NCBI GenBank assembly: GCA_016201205.1
Contig: JACQDF010000148.1
Span: forward strand, 1-50,211
Length of the DNA stretch: 50,211 nucleotides
Direction of reading: 5' to 3'
DNA from: Acidobacteriota bacterium
GTDB taxonomy: Bacteria > Acidobacteriota > Terriglobia > Bryobacterales > Bryobacteraceae
Each line of letters starts with the position of its first letter. The first letter of the stretch is position 1. The position numbers were made by a program, and so were the translations under genes. The notes under the pieces were generated by a model. The model ran no database searches and had not been told where the DNA came from. It saw nothing but the letters and a program-made list of their open reading frames with translations. Shown piece by piece: positions 38,155 through 46,339 of this stretch.

Positions 38155-38976
38155 ATGGCGCGGAAGAAGGGCTACCCGGAGCACGCAAATCACGAACGCT
38201 GGCTGGTTTCCTACGCCGATTTCATCACGCTGATGTTTGCGTTCTTCGTGGTTATGTTCGCCAGCTCACAAACGGACAAGGGCAAAGCGCACCAGGTTTC
38301 CGAGTCGGTGAAGAAGGCGCTCGAACAGAACCAGTTCGCATCGGCGATTGCCGGAATTCTGGGCGGGACGGCGGATGACAAGGGGAAAGGGAACGCGATG
38401 ATGCGCGGTCCCGGGGGCGCCCGCACGGGCAGCGAGGAACCCAAGACGCCGGCCAAAGTGGCGGAGCTGCTGCCGTCGCAGAAGTTCCTGAATGAGTCCC
38501 TCAAGAAGGAGATTGAGACCGGCAAGGTGCAGGTGCACATGTCCTCGCGCGGGCTGGTGGTGAGTCTGCGGGAAGCGGCCTTCTTCTCTCCGGGGGACGA
38601 CACGATATCGGCGCCGGCCTACCCGACGATCGGCAAGATTGCGGAAACGATCCGACAGTTGCCCAATCCGGTGCGCCTGGAGGGTCACACGGATTCGGTG
38701 CCGATCCATAATTCGCGATTCCGCAGCAACTGGGAGCTTTCCGCTGCGCGCAGTATCGCGATGCTGGAATTACTAAACGGCAGGTTCGAGATTCCGCGCC
38801 AGAAGCTGGCCGTGGTGGGCTACGCGGAGACGGCTCCCGTGGATACGAATGAAACCGCGGAGGGCCGGGCGCGGAACCGGCGGGTGGATATTGTGATTCT
38901 GAATCAGAGCGGGCTGACAGCGGAATCCCCGCAAGCGGCGTCCAAGCCGAGTCCGTTTGCGGAGGGCAAGCGGTAA
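38155..38976 (+). CDS. motB: flagellar motor protein MotB (OmpA-like peptidoglycan-binding)
   Basis: MotB anchors the stator to peptidoglycan. The 273-residue protein has the typical N terminus (WLVSYADFITLMFAFFVVMF) with the essential proton-carrying Asp (in SYADFIT) at the start of a single membrane helix. A plug-like linker follows, and then an OmpA-type domain with LEGHTDSVPIHNSRFRSNWE, LSAARSIAMLELL and the closing GRARNRRVDIVI. All key motifs are intact. Confidence 0.95.
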   Translation: MARKKGYPEHANHERWLVSYADFITLMFAFFVVMFASSQTDKGKAHQVSESVKKALEQNQFASAIAGILGGTADDKGKGNAMMRGPGGARTGSEEPKTPAKVAELLPSQKFLNESLKKEIETGKVQVHMSSRGLVVSLREAAFFSPGDDTISAPAYPTIGKIAETIRQLPNPVRLEGHTDSVPIHNSRFRSNWELSAARSIAMLELLNGRFEIPRQKLAVVGYAETAPVDTNETAEGRARNRRVDIVILNQSGLTAESPQAASKPSPFAEGKR

Positions 38977-39028
38977 AGGGGACGCCTTAGCGCCGTGTAC
39001 GCGAATCGCTTGAGTACTTCGAAAAACA

Positions 39029-39047
39029 CCTTAGGACGACCCTAAGG
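39029..39047. other. short inverted repeat between motB and the amidase gene
   Basis: CCTTAGG (39029-39035) and CCTAAGG (39041-39047) are perfect reverse complements around a 5-base loop. There is no T-run after it, so a factor-independent terminator is doubtful; a protein-binding palindrome or an mRNA hairpin separating the motor and amidase units is possible. Confidence 0.4.
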
Positions 39048-39139
39048 TTCCAGCGCGTTTCTCCCGATCTATTCGCTCGGGAACAAATACGTCCGTAGTG
39101 GCGTCCAGGCCGGGGGCCTCGAAAGGAATTCGATCAGCA

Positions 39140-40309
39140 ATGGGTGCGGTTAGCCCACGACGCAGAGTCGGATGGTTCCGGCAAGCGGCCGGATGGCTGC
39201 TCGAGTGGCGTGCGCGCCGGATCGCGGATCCGATAGCCCGGCTCCGATTCTTGCGGCGCACGGTTCCCAGACCGGCCGGCAGCAACGGGCCGCACCGTAT
39301 CCGGCTGGCGCTGGCGGTGGCGCTTGCGCTCATGATCGTCCCGGCGCCGAGCGTCACCAACGCAACCGGCACGATTCCGCTGCTCACCGGGGCAGCGCAG
39401 CCCGCTCGCTTCGAGCAGTTCCCTGAGATCTGGCAGGTGGAGAAGAATCAGGATTACGAGGTGTACAGCAACGGCTTGCGCATCGAGACTCGCGGACAGC
39501 AAAAGCATGAGCCGAGGGAGTTCGTGCCGTTGCCGCGAAACAAACCGGAAGAATGGAGCAGTCCGGCGGTCTGGAATGGCCCGCCCCGGACCCAGCCTGT
39601 GGGAATCGTCTACCACACAACCGAGAGCGATCTGGTGCCGTTTGAAGCCTCTCAAAACCCGGCGCTCAAACGGCTCGGACTGAACCTGCTCTCTTACGTG
39701 CGGAGGAACCGCTGCTACCACTATCTGGTGGACCGCTTCGGAAGAGTCCACCGGGTGGTGGAGGAATCGAGCGCGGCAGACCACGCCGGGTGGTCCATCT
39801 GGGCGGACCACCAGTGGGTGTATGTCAACCTCAACCACAGCTTTCTGGCGATCGCCTTCGAAGCACAAACGCGTCCGCAGAAAGCCGGTGAGGCGATCAG
39901 CGAGGCCCAGGTGCATGCCGCACGCGTGCTCACCGATATGCTTCGAAGCAAATACCGCATTCCGGGCGCCAACTGCATCACGCACGCCCAGGTGTCGGTG
40001 AACCCGGACAATTTCCGCATCGGAGCTCACACGGACTGGGCGACAGGATTCCCGTTTGCCGCCATGGGGCTGCCCAACAATTACTCACAGCCCGCGCCAA
40101 GCCTGGTGTTGTTCGGTTTCACCTACGACCACATGTTTGTCGAGCTTTCTGAACAAAGAATCTGGAAGGGTTTGCTGCTGGCCGAAGAAGGAGTACGGCA
40201 GGCGGCCATTGCTCAGGGATTGAAAGTATCTGAATACCGGTCTGCCCTGCGGCGCAGATACAAAGAAACGATCGAACTGCAGAAACAGCAAAGGAAGGAG
40301 AGCTTATGA
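39140..40309 (+). CDS. N-acetylmuramoyl-L-alanine amidase (amidase_2/PGRP-like), membrane-anchored
   Basis: The 389-residue protein has an Arg-rich N terminus and a hydrophobic segment near residues 55-72 (LALAVALALMIVPAP), probably an anchor or signal. The amidase_2 domain follows, with first zinc histidine in IVYHTTES, HYLVDRFGRVHRVV, the DHAGWS motif, and the later THAQVS and AHTDWA segments supplying the other His and Asp ligands. It would cut the amide bond between MurNAc and the stem peptide. The start is uncertain (GTG 39098 is in frame; no clear Shine-Dalgarno). The last codons overlap the start of the actin-like gene as ATGA, with AAGGAG just upstream, so the two are translationally coupled. 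Confidence 0.85.
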   Translation: MGAVSPRRRVGWFRQAAGWLLEWRARRIADPIARLRFLRRTVPRPAGSNGPHRIRLALAVALALMIVPAPSVTNATGTIPLLTGAAQPARFEQFPEIWQVEKNQDYEVYSNGLRIETRGQQKHEPREFVPLPRNKPEEWSSPAVWNGPPRTQPVGIVYHTTESDLVPFEASQNPALKRLGLNLLSYVRRNRCYHYLVDRFGRVHRVVEESSAADHAGWSIWADHQWVYVNLNHSFLAIAFEAQTRPQKAGEAISEAQVHAARVLTDMLRSKYRIPGANCITHAQVSVNPDNFRIGAHTDWATGFPFAAMGLPNNYSQPAPSLVLFGFTYDHMFVELSEQRIWKGLLLAEEGVRQAAIAQGLKVSEYRSALRRRYKETIELQKQQRKESL

Positions 40310-41304
40310 AGTCGGCTCCGTCCGCACAAGCCTTCGGCCTGGATGTCGGCACCAGCCGCGTTGTTTTGGCTGAGCGTCCAGGCGACGAACTCCGATACCG
40401 CTCGCAATTGAATGCGTTCATCTCGATTCCATACTCGAAGATCACGGAAGGAGTGCTTGCCAAAGAGAACGTCCCCTACCATGTACAAGGCGCCGATCTG
40501 GTGGTGCATGGCAACGAATCGGAGCGGTTTGCCGATTTGCTCGGTCGAGAGACACGGCGTCCCATGCGCGCCGGATTACTGAATCCCGGCGAGCCGGAAA
40601 GCGAGGCACAACTGGAGGCGATCCTGGAAAGCGTGCTTGGCGACGAGCAGGGCAAGGGACAAAAGCTGTATTTCAGCATGCCGGCCGCGCCGCTGGGCTC
40701 AACCGAGAACACGACTTATCACGAAGCCACGCTCCGCAACATGCTCAGCGCCATGGGCTACGACGCACACAGCATCACGGAGGGACTGGCAGTGGTCTAC
40801 GGCGAGCTGGAAGATTCCAACTACACCGGCATCGGCATCAGTTGTGGAGGCGGATTGTGCAACGTCTGCCTGGCCTATCTGTCGGTGCCGGTGTTGAGCT
40901 TCAGCATCTCCAAGGCAGGGGATTATATCGATCTGAGCACCGCCCAGGCGACAGGCGAGCTGGCCACCCGGGTGCGCATCGCCAAGGAGAACGAGTTCCA
41001 CTTCAATGGTCACTTCACCGACAAGATGCAGCAGGTGCTGAGCGTCTATTACGAGGACATGGTCCAGTCCCTGGTGACGGGGATGAAGGAGGCGTTCAGC
41101 GCCTCGAAGTCCATGCCACGGCTGGGCAGGCCGATTCCGCTGGTGCTCAGCGGCGGCAGCGTGATCCCGAAAGGGGTTCGCGATCGCTTCGAGGCGGCGC
41201 TCAAGGCGGCCGAGTTCCCGGTGCCGGTTTCCGAGATCCGGCTGGCGCGGGAGCCACTGTACTCGACGGCGAAGGGGGCGTTGCTGGCGGCATTGAGCGA
41301 GTGA
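40306..41304 (+). CDS. orphan actin-like ATPase (Hsp70/actin fold)
   Basis: The 332-residue protein has the three nucleotide-binding motifs of the actin/Hsp70 fold. Phosphate 1 is FGLDVGTSRVVLAE (residues 10-23), phosphate 2 is GIGISCGGGLCNVCLAY (about 176-192), and the adenosine motif is PLVLSGGSVIPKGV (about 281-294). The connect regions are recognisable. The sequence is not close to MreB, FtsA, PilM or ParM as far as motif reading shows, and is shorter than FtsA. The start follows a strong AAGGAG. It is coupled to the amidase gene. A role in polymer formation or in controlling the amidase is inference only. Confidence 0.8.
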   Translation: MKSAPSAQAFGLDVGTSRVVLAERPGDELRYRSQLNAFISIPYSKITEGVLAKENVPYHVQGADLVVHGNESERFADLLGRETRRPMRAGLLNPGEPESEAQLEAILESVLGDEQGKGQKLYFSMPAAPLGSTENTTYHEATLRNMLSAMGYDAHSITEGLAVVYGELEDSNYTGIGISCGGGLCNVCLAYLSVPVLSFSISKAGDYIDLSTAQATGELATRVRIAKENEFHFNGHFTDKMQQVLSVYYEDMVQSLVTGMKEAFSASKSMPRLGRPIPLVLSGGSVIPKGVRDRFEAALKAAEFPVPVSEIRLAREPLYSTAKGALLAALSE

Positions 41305-41313
41305 CTCCGGCAA

Positions 41314-42549
41314 CTACCGCTCGGCGATGGACTTGAGCAGCCACTCGCGGTTCTGCCCGACATCGCCGAGCAGCTTCCGGCAGAGCTCTTCCCGCTTTTC
41401 AAAGAGCCGGTAACCGTCCGGGGAACGAAGATAGCCGCGCGCTTCCGGATGCCTGCCGAACAGTTGTTCCTCGCCCAAGGACTCGAGCAGGCCGGCAAAG
41501 CGCGTGCGCTTGTCCAGCAGCGCTTTCACCAGGAAGGGCATCACCATCGAGTAGTCAGCTTGCAGGCTCTCGGTCGTCTTCTGATAGCTCTCCTTGTCCA
41601 CTTTCCCCCAGGTAACAGCTTCGGCCGGGGGACAGCTCGACAGCGAGCCGTCCGTCACCGGGGCGGAAACGATCTGCACGTCGAAGTGATAGCCGCGAAT
41701 GTCCGCGAGACCGAGCACCTGCCCGAGCGCCGGCTCCGGCTGAAGATTGTAGTTCTTGGGCACGCCGCCGCCGAGAATCAGCGTCGCCAGCTTGTGCACG
41801 GGGTGGTCGAGCAGACCCCAACGATGGTAGGCGCACGCCTCGAACACCTCGGCATGCAGATCCAGCTCGAAGGCATGGTTCTCGATCAGGCCTGCGTTGC
41901 GCATCGCCCACAGCTTCATCGAGTTCAGGAATACGCTGCCGTCGGCCGGAGCGCCCACCAGAACGGGGATCGCGAGCCGGTGGCAGGTGGAAAGAAGACC
42001 CGGGGTGACTCCCAGCTTCCGCTCCTGTTCTCCGTAGCAGCGGCCCAGCAGATCCCGCAACTCGGTTCCAGTCATCTTCTTTTGAAACTCAGGCCGTTGC
42101 AGCAGGGCCGAAAGATGCACATCCTGGTCGAGCAGCACCTGCTCGGCGAATCCCAGATCGGTGACGCGGATGGTTCCCTCGTCGCGCAGCGCGGCGTCAT
42201 CGCCGAAGATCGGCACTTCGAAAACAGGGTCCTGTGAATGCTGGGGCAGCGAGCGATGGCCGTCGTGGTAGCACACAGCGTCGGTCGTGCTGAGGTACGC
42301 CACCCAGCCGGTCTCCAGCAGCGGGATCAGCCAGGCCTGGTGCTGCCCGGAGACAGTCACCGGCCCTGAGATCGAGATAGTCAGCGGGCACTCGAGGCCG
42401 ATCGCCTCATCGAGCAGCGAGTAGATCCGTCGCAGGAGAGCGCCGCCAAAGGCCGGCAGGCAGTTCAGAAACAGATCTTCGAGCGTCCGGCATTCATCGA
42501 CACGGCGCACCCGCACCCGGCGGCGGCCCGCTGAAGAAGGATGATGCAT
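41314..42549 (-). CDS. bacterial deoxyhypusine synthase-family protein
   Basis: The 411-residue protein matches the deoxyhypusine synthase (DHS) family: SISGPVTVSGQHQAWLIPLL, the TTDAVCYHDGHRSL region, EVPIFGDDAALRDEGTIRVT, and FELDLHAEVFEAC. The catalytic lysine region LILGGGVPKNYNLQPEP is present with K265 at the position of the eukaryotic catalytic Lys, and the later EAVTWGKV matches the SWGKI motif. DHS transfers the aminobutyl group of spermidine to eIF5A; bacteria lack eIF5A, and related enzymes make homospermidine. No EF-P or polyamine genes are nearby. It faces the actin-like gene head to tail, 9 bases away. Confidence 0.9.
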   Translation of the reverse strand: MHHPSSAGRRRVRVRRVDECRTLEDLFLNCLPAFGGALLRRIYSLLDEAIGLECPLTISISGPVTVSGQHQAWLIPLLETGWVAYLSTTDAVCYHDGHRSLPQHSQDPVFEVPIFGDDAALRDEGTIRVTDLGFAEQVLLDQDVHLSALLQRPEFQKKMTGTELRDLLGRCYGEQERKLGVTPGLLSTCHRLAIPVLVGAPADGSVFLNSMKLWAMRNAGLIENHAFELDLHAEVFEACAYHRWGLLDHPVHKLATLILGGGVPKNYNLQPEPALGQVLGLADIRGYHFDVQIVSAPVTDGSLSSCPPAEAVTWGKVDKESYQKTTESLQADYSMVMPFLVKALLDKRTRFAGLLESLGEEQLFGRHPEARGYLRSPDGYRLFEKREELCRKLLGDVGQNREWLLKSIAER

Positions 42550-42615
42550 CGAATCGACCTTAGCAACTGGCGTTCAGGGCGTGCAATCGCATGATTTTGT
42601 TACCATGAGAATGTT

Positions 42616-42825
42616 ATGAGCATCCCGAATGTGAAGCGGTTCCGGATACTGAATCCGGAGAGCGGACAGGTGGCCACCATCATGGCAGTCCTGCCGAAAG
42701 GCACTGACCCGTCCGCATTTGCAGCGGACGCGGCCAAGCGGTTTGACTGGAAGGCATGGCAGGAGTCCCAGCAAAAGCATTTCAAGATCCGCGTCGGTCA
42801 GCAGAAGCAGCGGAGAGCGAAGTAA
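42616..42825 (+). CDS. small hypothetical protein, 69 residues
   Basis: The frame has plausible codon use and starts at an ATG with GAGAA upstream. The product (MSIPNVKRFRILNPESGQV through GQQKQRRAK) is basic, with a short beta-like beginning and a Lys/Gln-rich helix at the end. I recognise no family. It is divergent from the DHS gene and ends 10 bases before a strong hairpin, which fits a short independent transcript. It could equally be a chance frame. Confidence 0.5.
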   Translation: MSIPNVKRFRILNPESGQVATIMAVLPKGTDPSAFAADAAKRFDWKAWQESQQKHFKIRVGQQKQRRAK

Positions 42826-42835
42826 CCGCTTGCTC

Positions 42836-42874
42836 ACGGTCGCGGCTCAGAAAGCGCTTCCGAGCCGCGACCGT
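42836..42874. terminator. strong 13-bp hairpin between convergent genes
   Basis: ACGGTCGCGGCTC (42836-42848) is perfectly complementary to GAGCCGCGACCGT (42862-42874) around a 13-base loop that itself has a GAA/TTC pairing. It lies between the small plus-strand ORF (ends 42825) and the minus-strand HEAT gene (ends 42897), the place for a bidirectional terminator. Neither side has a T-run, so Rho-assisted or stability roles are possible. Confidence 0.6.
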
Positions 42875-42896
42875 TAAGGGAGCGGTTGGAGGCCCA

Positions 42897-44183
42897 TCAG
42901 GGCAGTCTGGCCCTCAAGTTCCCGGCCGCTCTTACCCCCTCCTGGGCGACGGCCGGGTCGGCATCGTTTCCCAGGCTTTCGAGCACCGGCAGGCTGTCCG
43001 CGTCTCCGGATTCCCCCAATACTTGAGCCAGCCGGATCTTCTGCTCCTTCGTCGCCCGCGTGTCCCGCACAACTGAGTAGATCGCATGGCGGACCGGCGC
43101 CTGTCGGGCCAGCTCGATCAGCAGCGGCTGCGCCGAATCGCGGTACGATTTCGAATTCAGCGTCTCGAGGAGAAACGCGAGCGCGCTCCCCTCCGTCCAT
43201 TCGTGCTTGCCGAGCATCACGATTGCGAAGGCAGCCGACAGCCGCGGGCCCGTCTTCTTTTCCACTTGAAAGGCGCGTTCGAGCGCCGGCAGGTCGCCAG
43301 GCGCCCGCAGCCGGGCATAACCTTCAGCAGCGGCGCCGCGCAGGCCATCGTCCTGATCAGAGAAATAGCGGCCGAAGATCTCGCGGTTTTGCTCGTCCGG
43401 CATCATGGCGAGCGCAGTCAGCGCGGCGCGTTTCACTTTCATCGAGCGCGCCCGCTCGAGGGCTTCTCCGAGGTCCGCCATGGCCGCCCGATTCTGAAGA
43501 ATTCCGGTGGTCTCGATGGCCGCGATCCGCACCTTCTCGTCCAGGTCGCGCAGCAGGAACTGGAATCTTGGGCCCGCCTGGATCTCCCTGATCTTTTGGA
43601 TGGCGATCAGCGACTCATAGAGCACCAGGCTGTTTCTCGACTTCAACGCTTCATACAAATCGGGCAACGCCGGGCGTCCCCGCAGAATCCCCAAGGCTCT
43701 GGCTGCATTGGCTCGCGCTTCCATGCTCGAAGCGCCACGCGCCAGTTTGCCGAGCGCGTCCACTACGTCCTCCCTGGGTGTGACGTGCGGTGGAACCACA
43801 TCCGTGTTGGTGTCGGTGAACCGGCCTTTGATCGCCGTGCCTGCCTTCCGGAAAGTGGTGGCCCAGCCTGTTTTCAGATGCCCGGGAAGATAAAAGTTCA
43901 CCAGCCCGTCGGTGGCGCGAATCTGGATCGCGGGCTGCGTGTCCCGCGAAGCTTTGATCAAGGGCTCGATGCTGGCCGGCGTTCCGATCTGAGAGATCGC
44001 CCGGACTGCTTCCCAGCGCACTTCCGCATCGCCATCCTCGAGATAGGGCTCGATCTTCGGGATGGCGGCGGCTCCTTCCCCGGCCCAATCCCGGATCGCC
44101 CGTGCCCGCTCGCTCCTGCCGGCGGCGTCATCCTCCGCGTTTCCGGCAATCGCCGCAAGAAAAAGAAGCGCAAATGCCCGCAT
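42897..44183 (-). CDS. exported HEAT-repeat protein
   Basis: The 428-residue protein has a signal peptide (MRAFALLFLAAIAGNAE) and then helical repeats of the HEAT/PBS-lyase type, for example DAEVRWEAVRAISQIGTP, SSMEARANAARALGIL, DEKVRIAAIETTGIL and DDGLRGAAAEGYARLRA. Such repeats usually form protein-binding solenoids. An irregular insert with VVPPHVTPREDVVDALGKL lies near the middle. No catalytic motif is seen. The ATG at 44183 begins the signal peptide; an open frame runs further upstream into mqnD. It starts 14 bases after mqnD and is probably co-transcribed with it. Confidence 0.8.
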   Translation of the reverse strand: MRAFALLFLAAIAGNAEDDAAGRSERARAIRDWAGEGAAAIPKIEPYLEDGDAEVRWEAVRAISQIGTPASIEPLIKASRDTQPAIQIRATDGLVNFYLPGHLKTGWATTFRKAGTAIKGRFTDTNTDVVPPHVTPREDVVDALGKLARGASSMEARANAARALGILRGRPALPDLYEALKSRNSLVLYESLIAIQKIREIQAGPRFQFLLRDLDEKVRIAAIETTGILQNRAAMADLGEALERARSMKVKRAALTALAMMPDEQNREIFGRYFSDQDDGLRGAAAEGYARLRAPGDLPALERAFQVEKKTGPRLSAAFAIVMLGKHEWTEGSALAFLLETLNSKSYRDSAQPLLIELARQAPVRHAIYSVVRDTRATKEQKIRLAQVLGESGDADSLPVLESLGNDADPAVAQEGVRAAGNLRARLP

Positions 44184-44197
44184 GAAGATTTGGACGT

Positions 44198-45043
44198 TCA
44201 ACGAACGAATTCCAGTTTCACTTTGCGTGGAATGAGGCCCGCCTCGTAGCCCATGTCGAGCATCTTCTGTGCGGCGATGGGCACCTGCTCTCCACAATCC
44301 ACCGTGTAGTGGTTTACATACATCCCGACAAACTTCTGCGCCATCGGGATGTCCATGTCGCGGGCAAACTGCAATGCATAGTTGATCGCCTCTTCCTGGT
44401 TGTCAAGCGCATAGCGGATGCTTTCCGACAGGAGACGGCAGCATTCCGATTGAACCTCGTCAGCGAGCGACCGCAGCATCACATTAGCGCCCAGGGGTAG
44501 CGGCAGCCCGTATTGCTGCTTCCACCACCGTCCCAGATCCACAACATTGTGAAAACCGGACTTGGCGTAAGTGAGCTGCCCTTCATGAATCACCAGGCCA
44601 AGATCCACGGCCTGCTCCTTCACCGCGTCAAGAACCTTGTCGAACGGGATGACGACTGGCTCAAAATCCGGTTCATACAGCTTGAGCATCAGGTAGGCGG
44701 ATGTCATCATACCCGGAATCGCCACCCGCTTCCCTTTGATCTCCTCGGGCGCAAGCGGACGCGCGGAAGCAAGAATGGGACCGTAGCCATCCCCGACGCT
44801 CGAGCCGGCTGCCATCAAGAGATACTTGTCCGCCACGTAAGGGTAGGCGTGGTAGGAAATTGCGGTCAGCTCATACAACCCCTGGGTTGCGTTGCGATTT
44901 AGCGACTCGATATCTTCCAGAACATGGCGGAAAATGACGCGGCGGGACCGGATTTTCTTGGTTGCCAGCGCGTAAAACATGAAGGCGTCATCCGAGTCCG
45001 GACTATGCGCGCAGACAATTTCCGCTGGCTCACAGGAATTCAT
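44198..45043 (-). CDS. mqnD: 1,4-dihydroxy-6-naphthoate synthase-like protein (MqnD, futalosine pathway)
   Basis: The 281-residue protein has the periplasmic-binding-protein-like fold of MqnA/MqnD enzymes. The N-terminal AHSPDSDDAFMFYALATKKI is the MqnD signature, and ELTAISYHAYPYVADKYLLM and HEGQLTYAKSG are also typical. MqnD converts cyclic dehypoxanthinyl futalosine to 1,4-dihydroxy-6-naphthoate in menaquinone synthesis. An extended -10 sequence (TGC-TATAGT at 45066-45058, minus strand) lies just upstream; it would give a very short leader. No other menaquinone genes are in the window. Confidence 0.85.
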   Translation of the reverse strand: MNSCEPAEIVCAHSPDSDDAFMFYALATKKIRSRRVIFRHVLEDIESLNRNATQGLYELTAISYHAYPYVADKYLLMAAGSSVGDGYGPILASARPLAPEEIKGKRVAIPGMMTSAYLMLKLYEPDFEPVVIPFDKVLDAVKEQAVDLGLVIHEGQLTYAKSGFHNVVDLGRWWKQQYGLPLPLGANVMLRSLADEVQSECCRLLSESIRYALDNQEEAINYALQFARDMDIPMAQKFVGMYVNHYTVDCGEQVPIAAQKMLDMGYEAGLIPRKVKLEFVR

Positions 45044-45116
45044 AAGGGGAACTTGACACTATAGCATTCCGGAAGGAAGGGCACGGTCTTGGAGCGATCG
45101 ACTCAGGCGAAGAAGG

Positions 45117-45482
45117 CTACCGGGATTCGTTGTGAGCCAGGTCGTGCATCTCGGGGGCAAGTTGGTCCAAAGCCACTTCCAGCCGCAAATAGGCGATGTC
45201 GGCTTCCGACAGATCGCCTTTTCGTCCCAGCATTTCCAGCGTAAGGGCGGCCTGATGGGCGGCCGCGGCGCCGAAATTACCCACCGAGCCTTTCAGACTA
45301 TGAGCAGACCGTTCCAACGCCTTGGAATCCCGCGCATGGACGGCGGCGCGAACGGCTTCCAGTTGCGTGGGGAACTCTTCCAGGAAGAGCTGCGCCATTT
45401 CTTGCAGCAACTCCGCGTCCCCGCCGACACGCGACAAGGCAATGGATCGATCCAGGATCGCGAGCTGTTTTTCTACCTCCAC
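45117..45482 (-). CDS. stand-alone histidine phosphotransfer (HPt) domain protein
   Basis: The 121-residue protein is a four-helix HPt domain with the phospho-accepting His at residue 61 in AHSLKGSVGNFGA. These proteins shuttle phosphate between receiver domains in multistep phosphorelays. The GTG start at 45482 is chosen because AGGAG lies 7 bases before it and a well-formed promoter sits just upstream; an in-frame ATG at 45545 would fall inside that promoter's spacer. No sensor kinase or receiver gene is adjacent, so partners must be elsewhere. Confidence 0.85.
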   Translation of the reverse strand: MEVEKQLAILDRSIALSRVGGDAELLQEMAQLFLEEFPTQLEAVRAAVHARDSKALERSAHSLKGSVGNFGAAAAHQAALTLEMLGRKGDLSEADIAYLRLEVALDQLAPEMHDLAHNESR

Positions 45483-45526
45483 CTTCCCTCTCCTATCCGG
45501 TTCGGGCCAATTCCCTGTATCTAAAG

Positions 45527-45555
45527 ATGTTATCGATACCGGCATCAGCCTGCAA
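45527..45555 (-). promoter_or_regulatory. sigma70-type promoter of the HPt gene
   Basis: On the minus strand TTGCAG (45555-45550) and TAACAT (45532-45527) are separated by exactly 17 bases. Transcription would begin near 45519, giving a leader of about 38 bases with AGGAG before GTG 45482. This position decides the HPt start codon. Confidence 0.55.
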
Positions 45556-45616
45556 GCCGGAATTCGCGGAACGGCGCCCTCGCCCTCCTCTATCGGCTTG
45601 TTAGGCTAAGAACTTC

Positions 45617-46339
45617 ATGGAGAATCAAGCCAATCCGCCTGCCCCGCCGTTTGAAACCCATGCCTTCTCCTTGCCTGTTCGGTGCCATTACCTGCTGCAT
45701 GTGCCCCCTCATCCCCACGATTTGCTCTTCCTCGCGCTGCACGGTTACGGAATGAATGCTCGAACCATGCTGGAGCTGGCTCTACAGGCCCTTGGGCCAA
45801 ATCAGTTGGTCGCTTCTCTCCAGGCGCCCAACCAGTTCTATTTGCAGCAGAGCCCTGCCGGCTCCCAGATCGGCTACAACTGGGGTACGCGCGACCACGG
45901 CGCCGCCAGCATCCGTCTGCACCACGAAATGGTGAGGCACGTCCGTAGCGAATTGGAAAACCGGTTTCAAATACCGGCCGTCCGCACGATTCTCATCGGC
46001 TTTTCGCAGCCTGTCGGCTATAATTACCGCTTTGCCGCCACCTGTCCGGCCGAGATCGGCGGGGTCATCGGCATCTGCGGCGGTGTGCCGAAGGATTTCG
46101 AGACCGGCGATTACACCCGGGTTTCAGCAGCTCTGGTGCATATTGCCCGCCAGGAGGATGAATTTTTTCCGCCCTCCGTCACCGCGGATTACGAGCGGAA
46201 ATTGCGCACGCGGGCCGCCGACGTCGAGTTCCACCTGCTGCCGGGCAGCCACCGCTTTCCCTCCAAGGCGGGCCAAGTGATCGAGCCCTGGCTGAAGCGC
46301 GTGTTCAGGGCTGCCGCAAGCGTGGAACCGCAGCCGTAG
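45617..46339 (+). CDS. carboxylesterase/phospholipase-like alpha/beta hydrolase
   Basis: The 240-residue protein matches the small predicted esterase group: FLALHGYGMNARTMLELA (oxyanion strand and loop), the nucleophile Ser in TILIGFSQPVGYNYR, a HIARQEDEFFP acid region and the final LPGSHRFP with the catalytic His. The usual GFSQG is GFSQP here, a variant that keeps the nucleophile. No signal peptide is present, so it is cytosolic. The 3' end overlaps the convergent sulfatase gene by 35 bases. Substrate unknown. Confidence 0.85.
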   Translation: MENQANPPAPPFETHAFSLPVRCHYLLHVPPHPHDLLFLALHGYGMNARTMLELALQALGPNQLVASLQAPNQFYLQQSPAGSQIGYNWGTRDHGAASIRLHHEMVRHVRSELENRFQIPAVRTILIGFSQPVGYNYRFAATCPAEIGGVIGICGGVPKDFETGDYTRVSAALVHIARQEDEFFPPSVTADYERKLRTRAADVEFHLLPGSHRFPSKAGQVIEPWLKRVFRAAASVEPQP

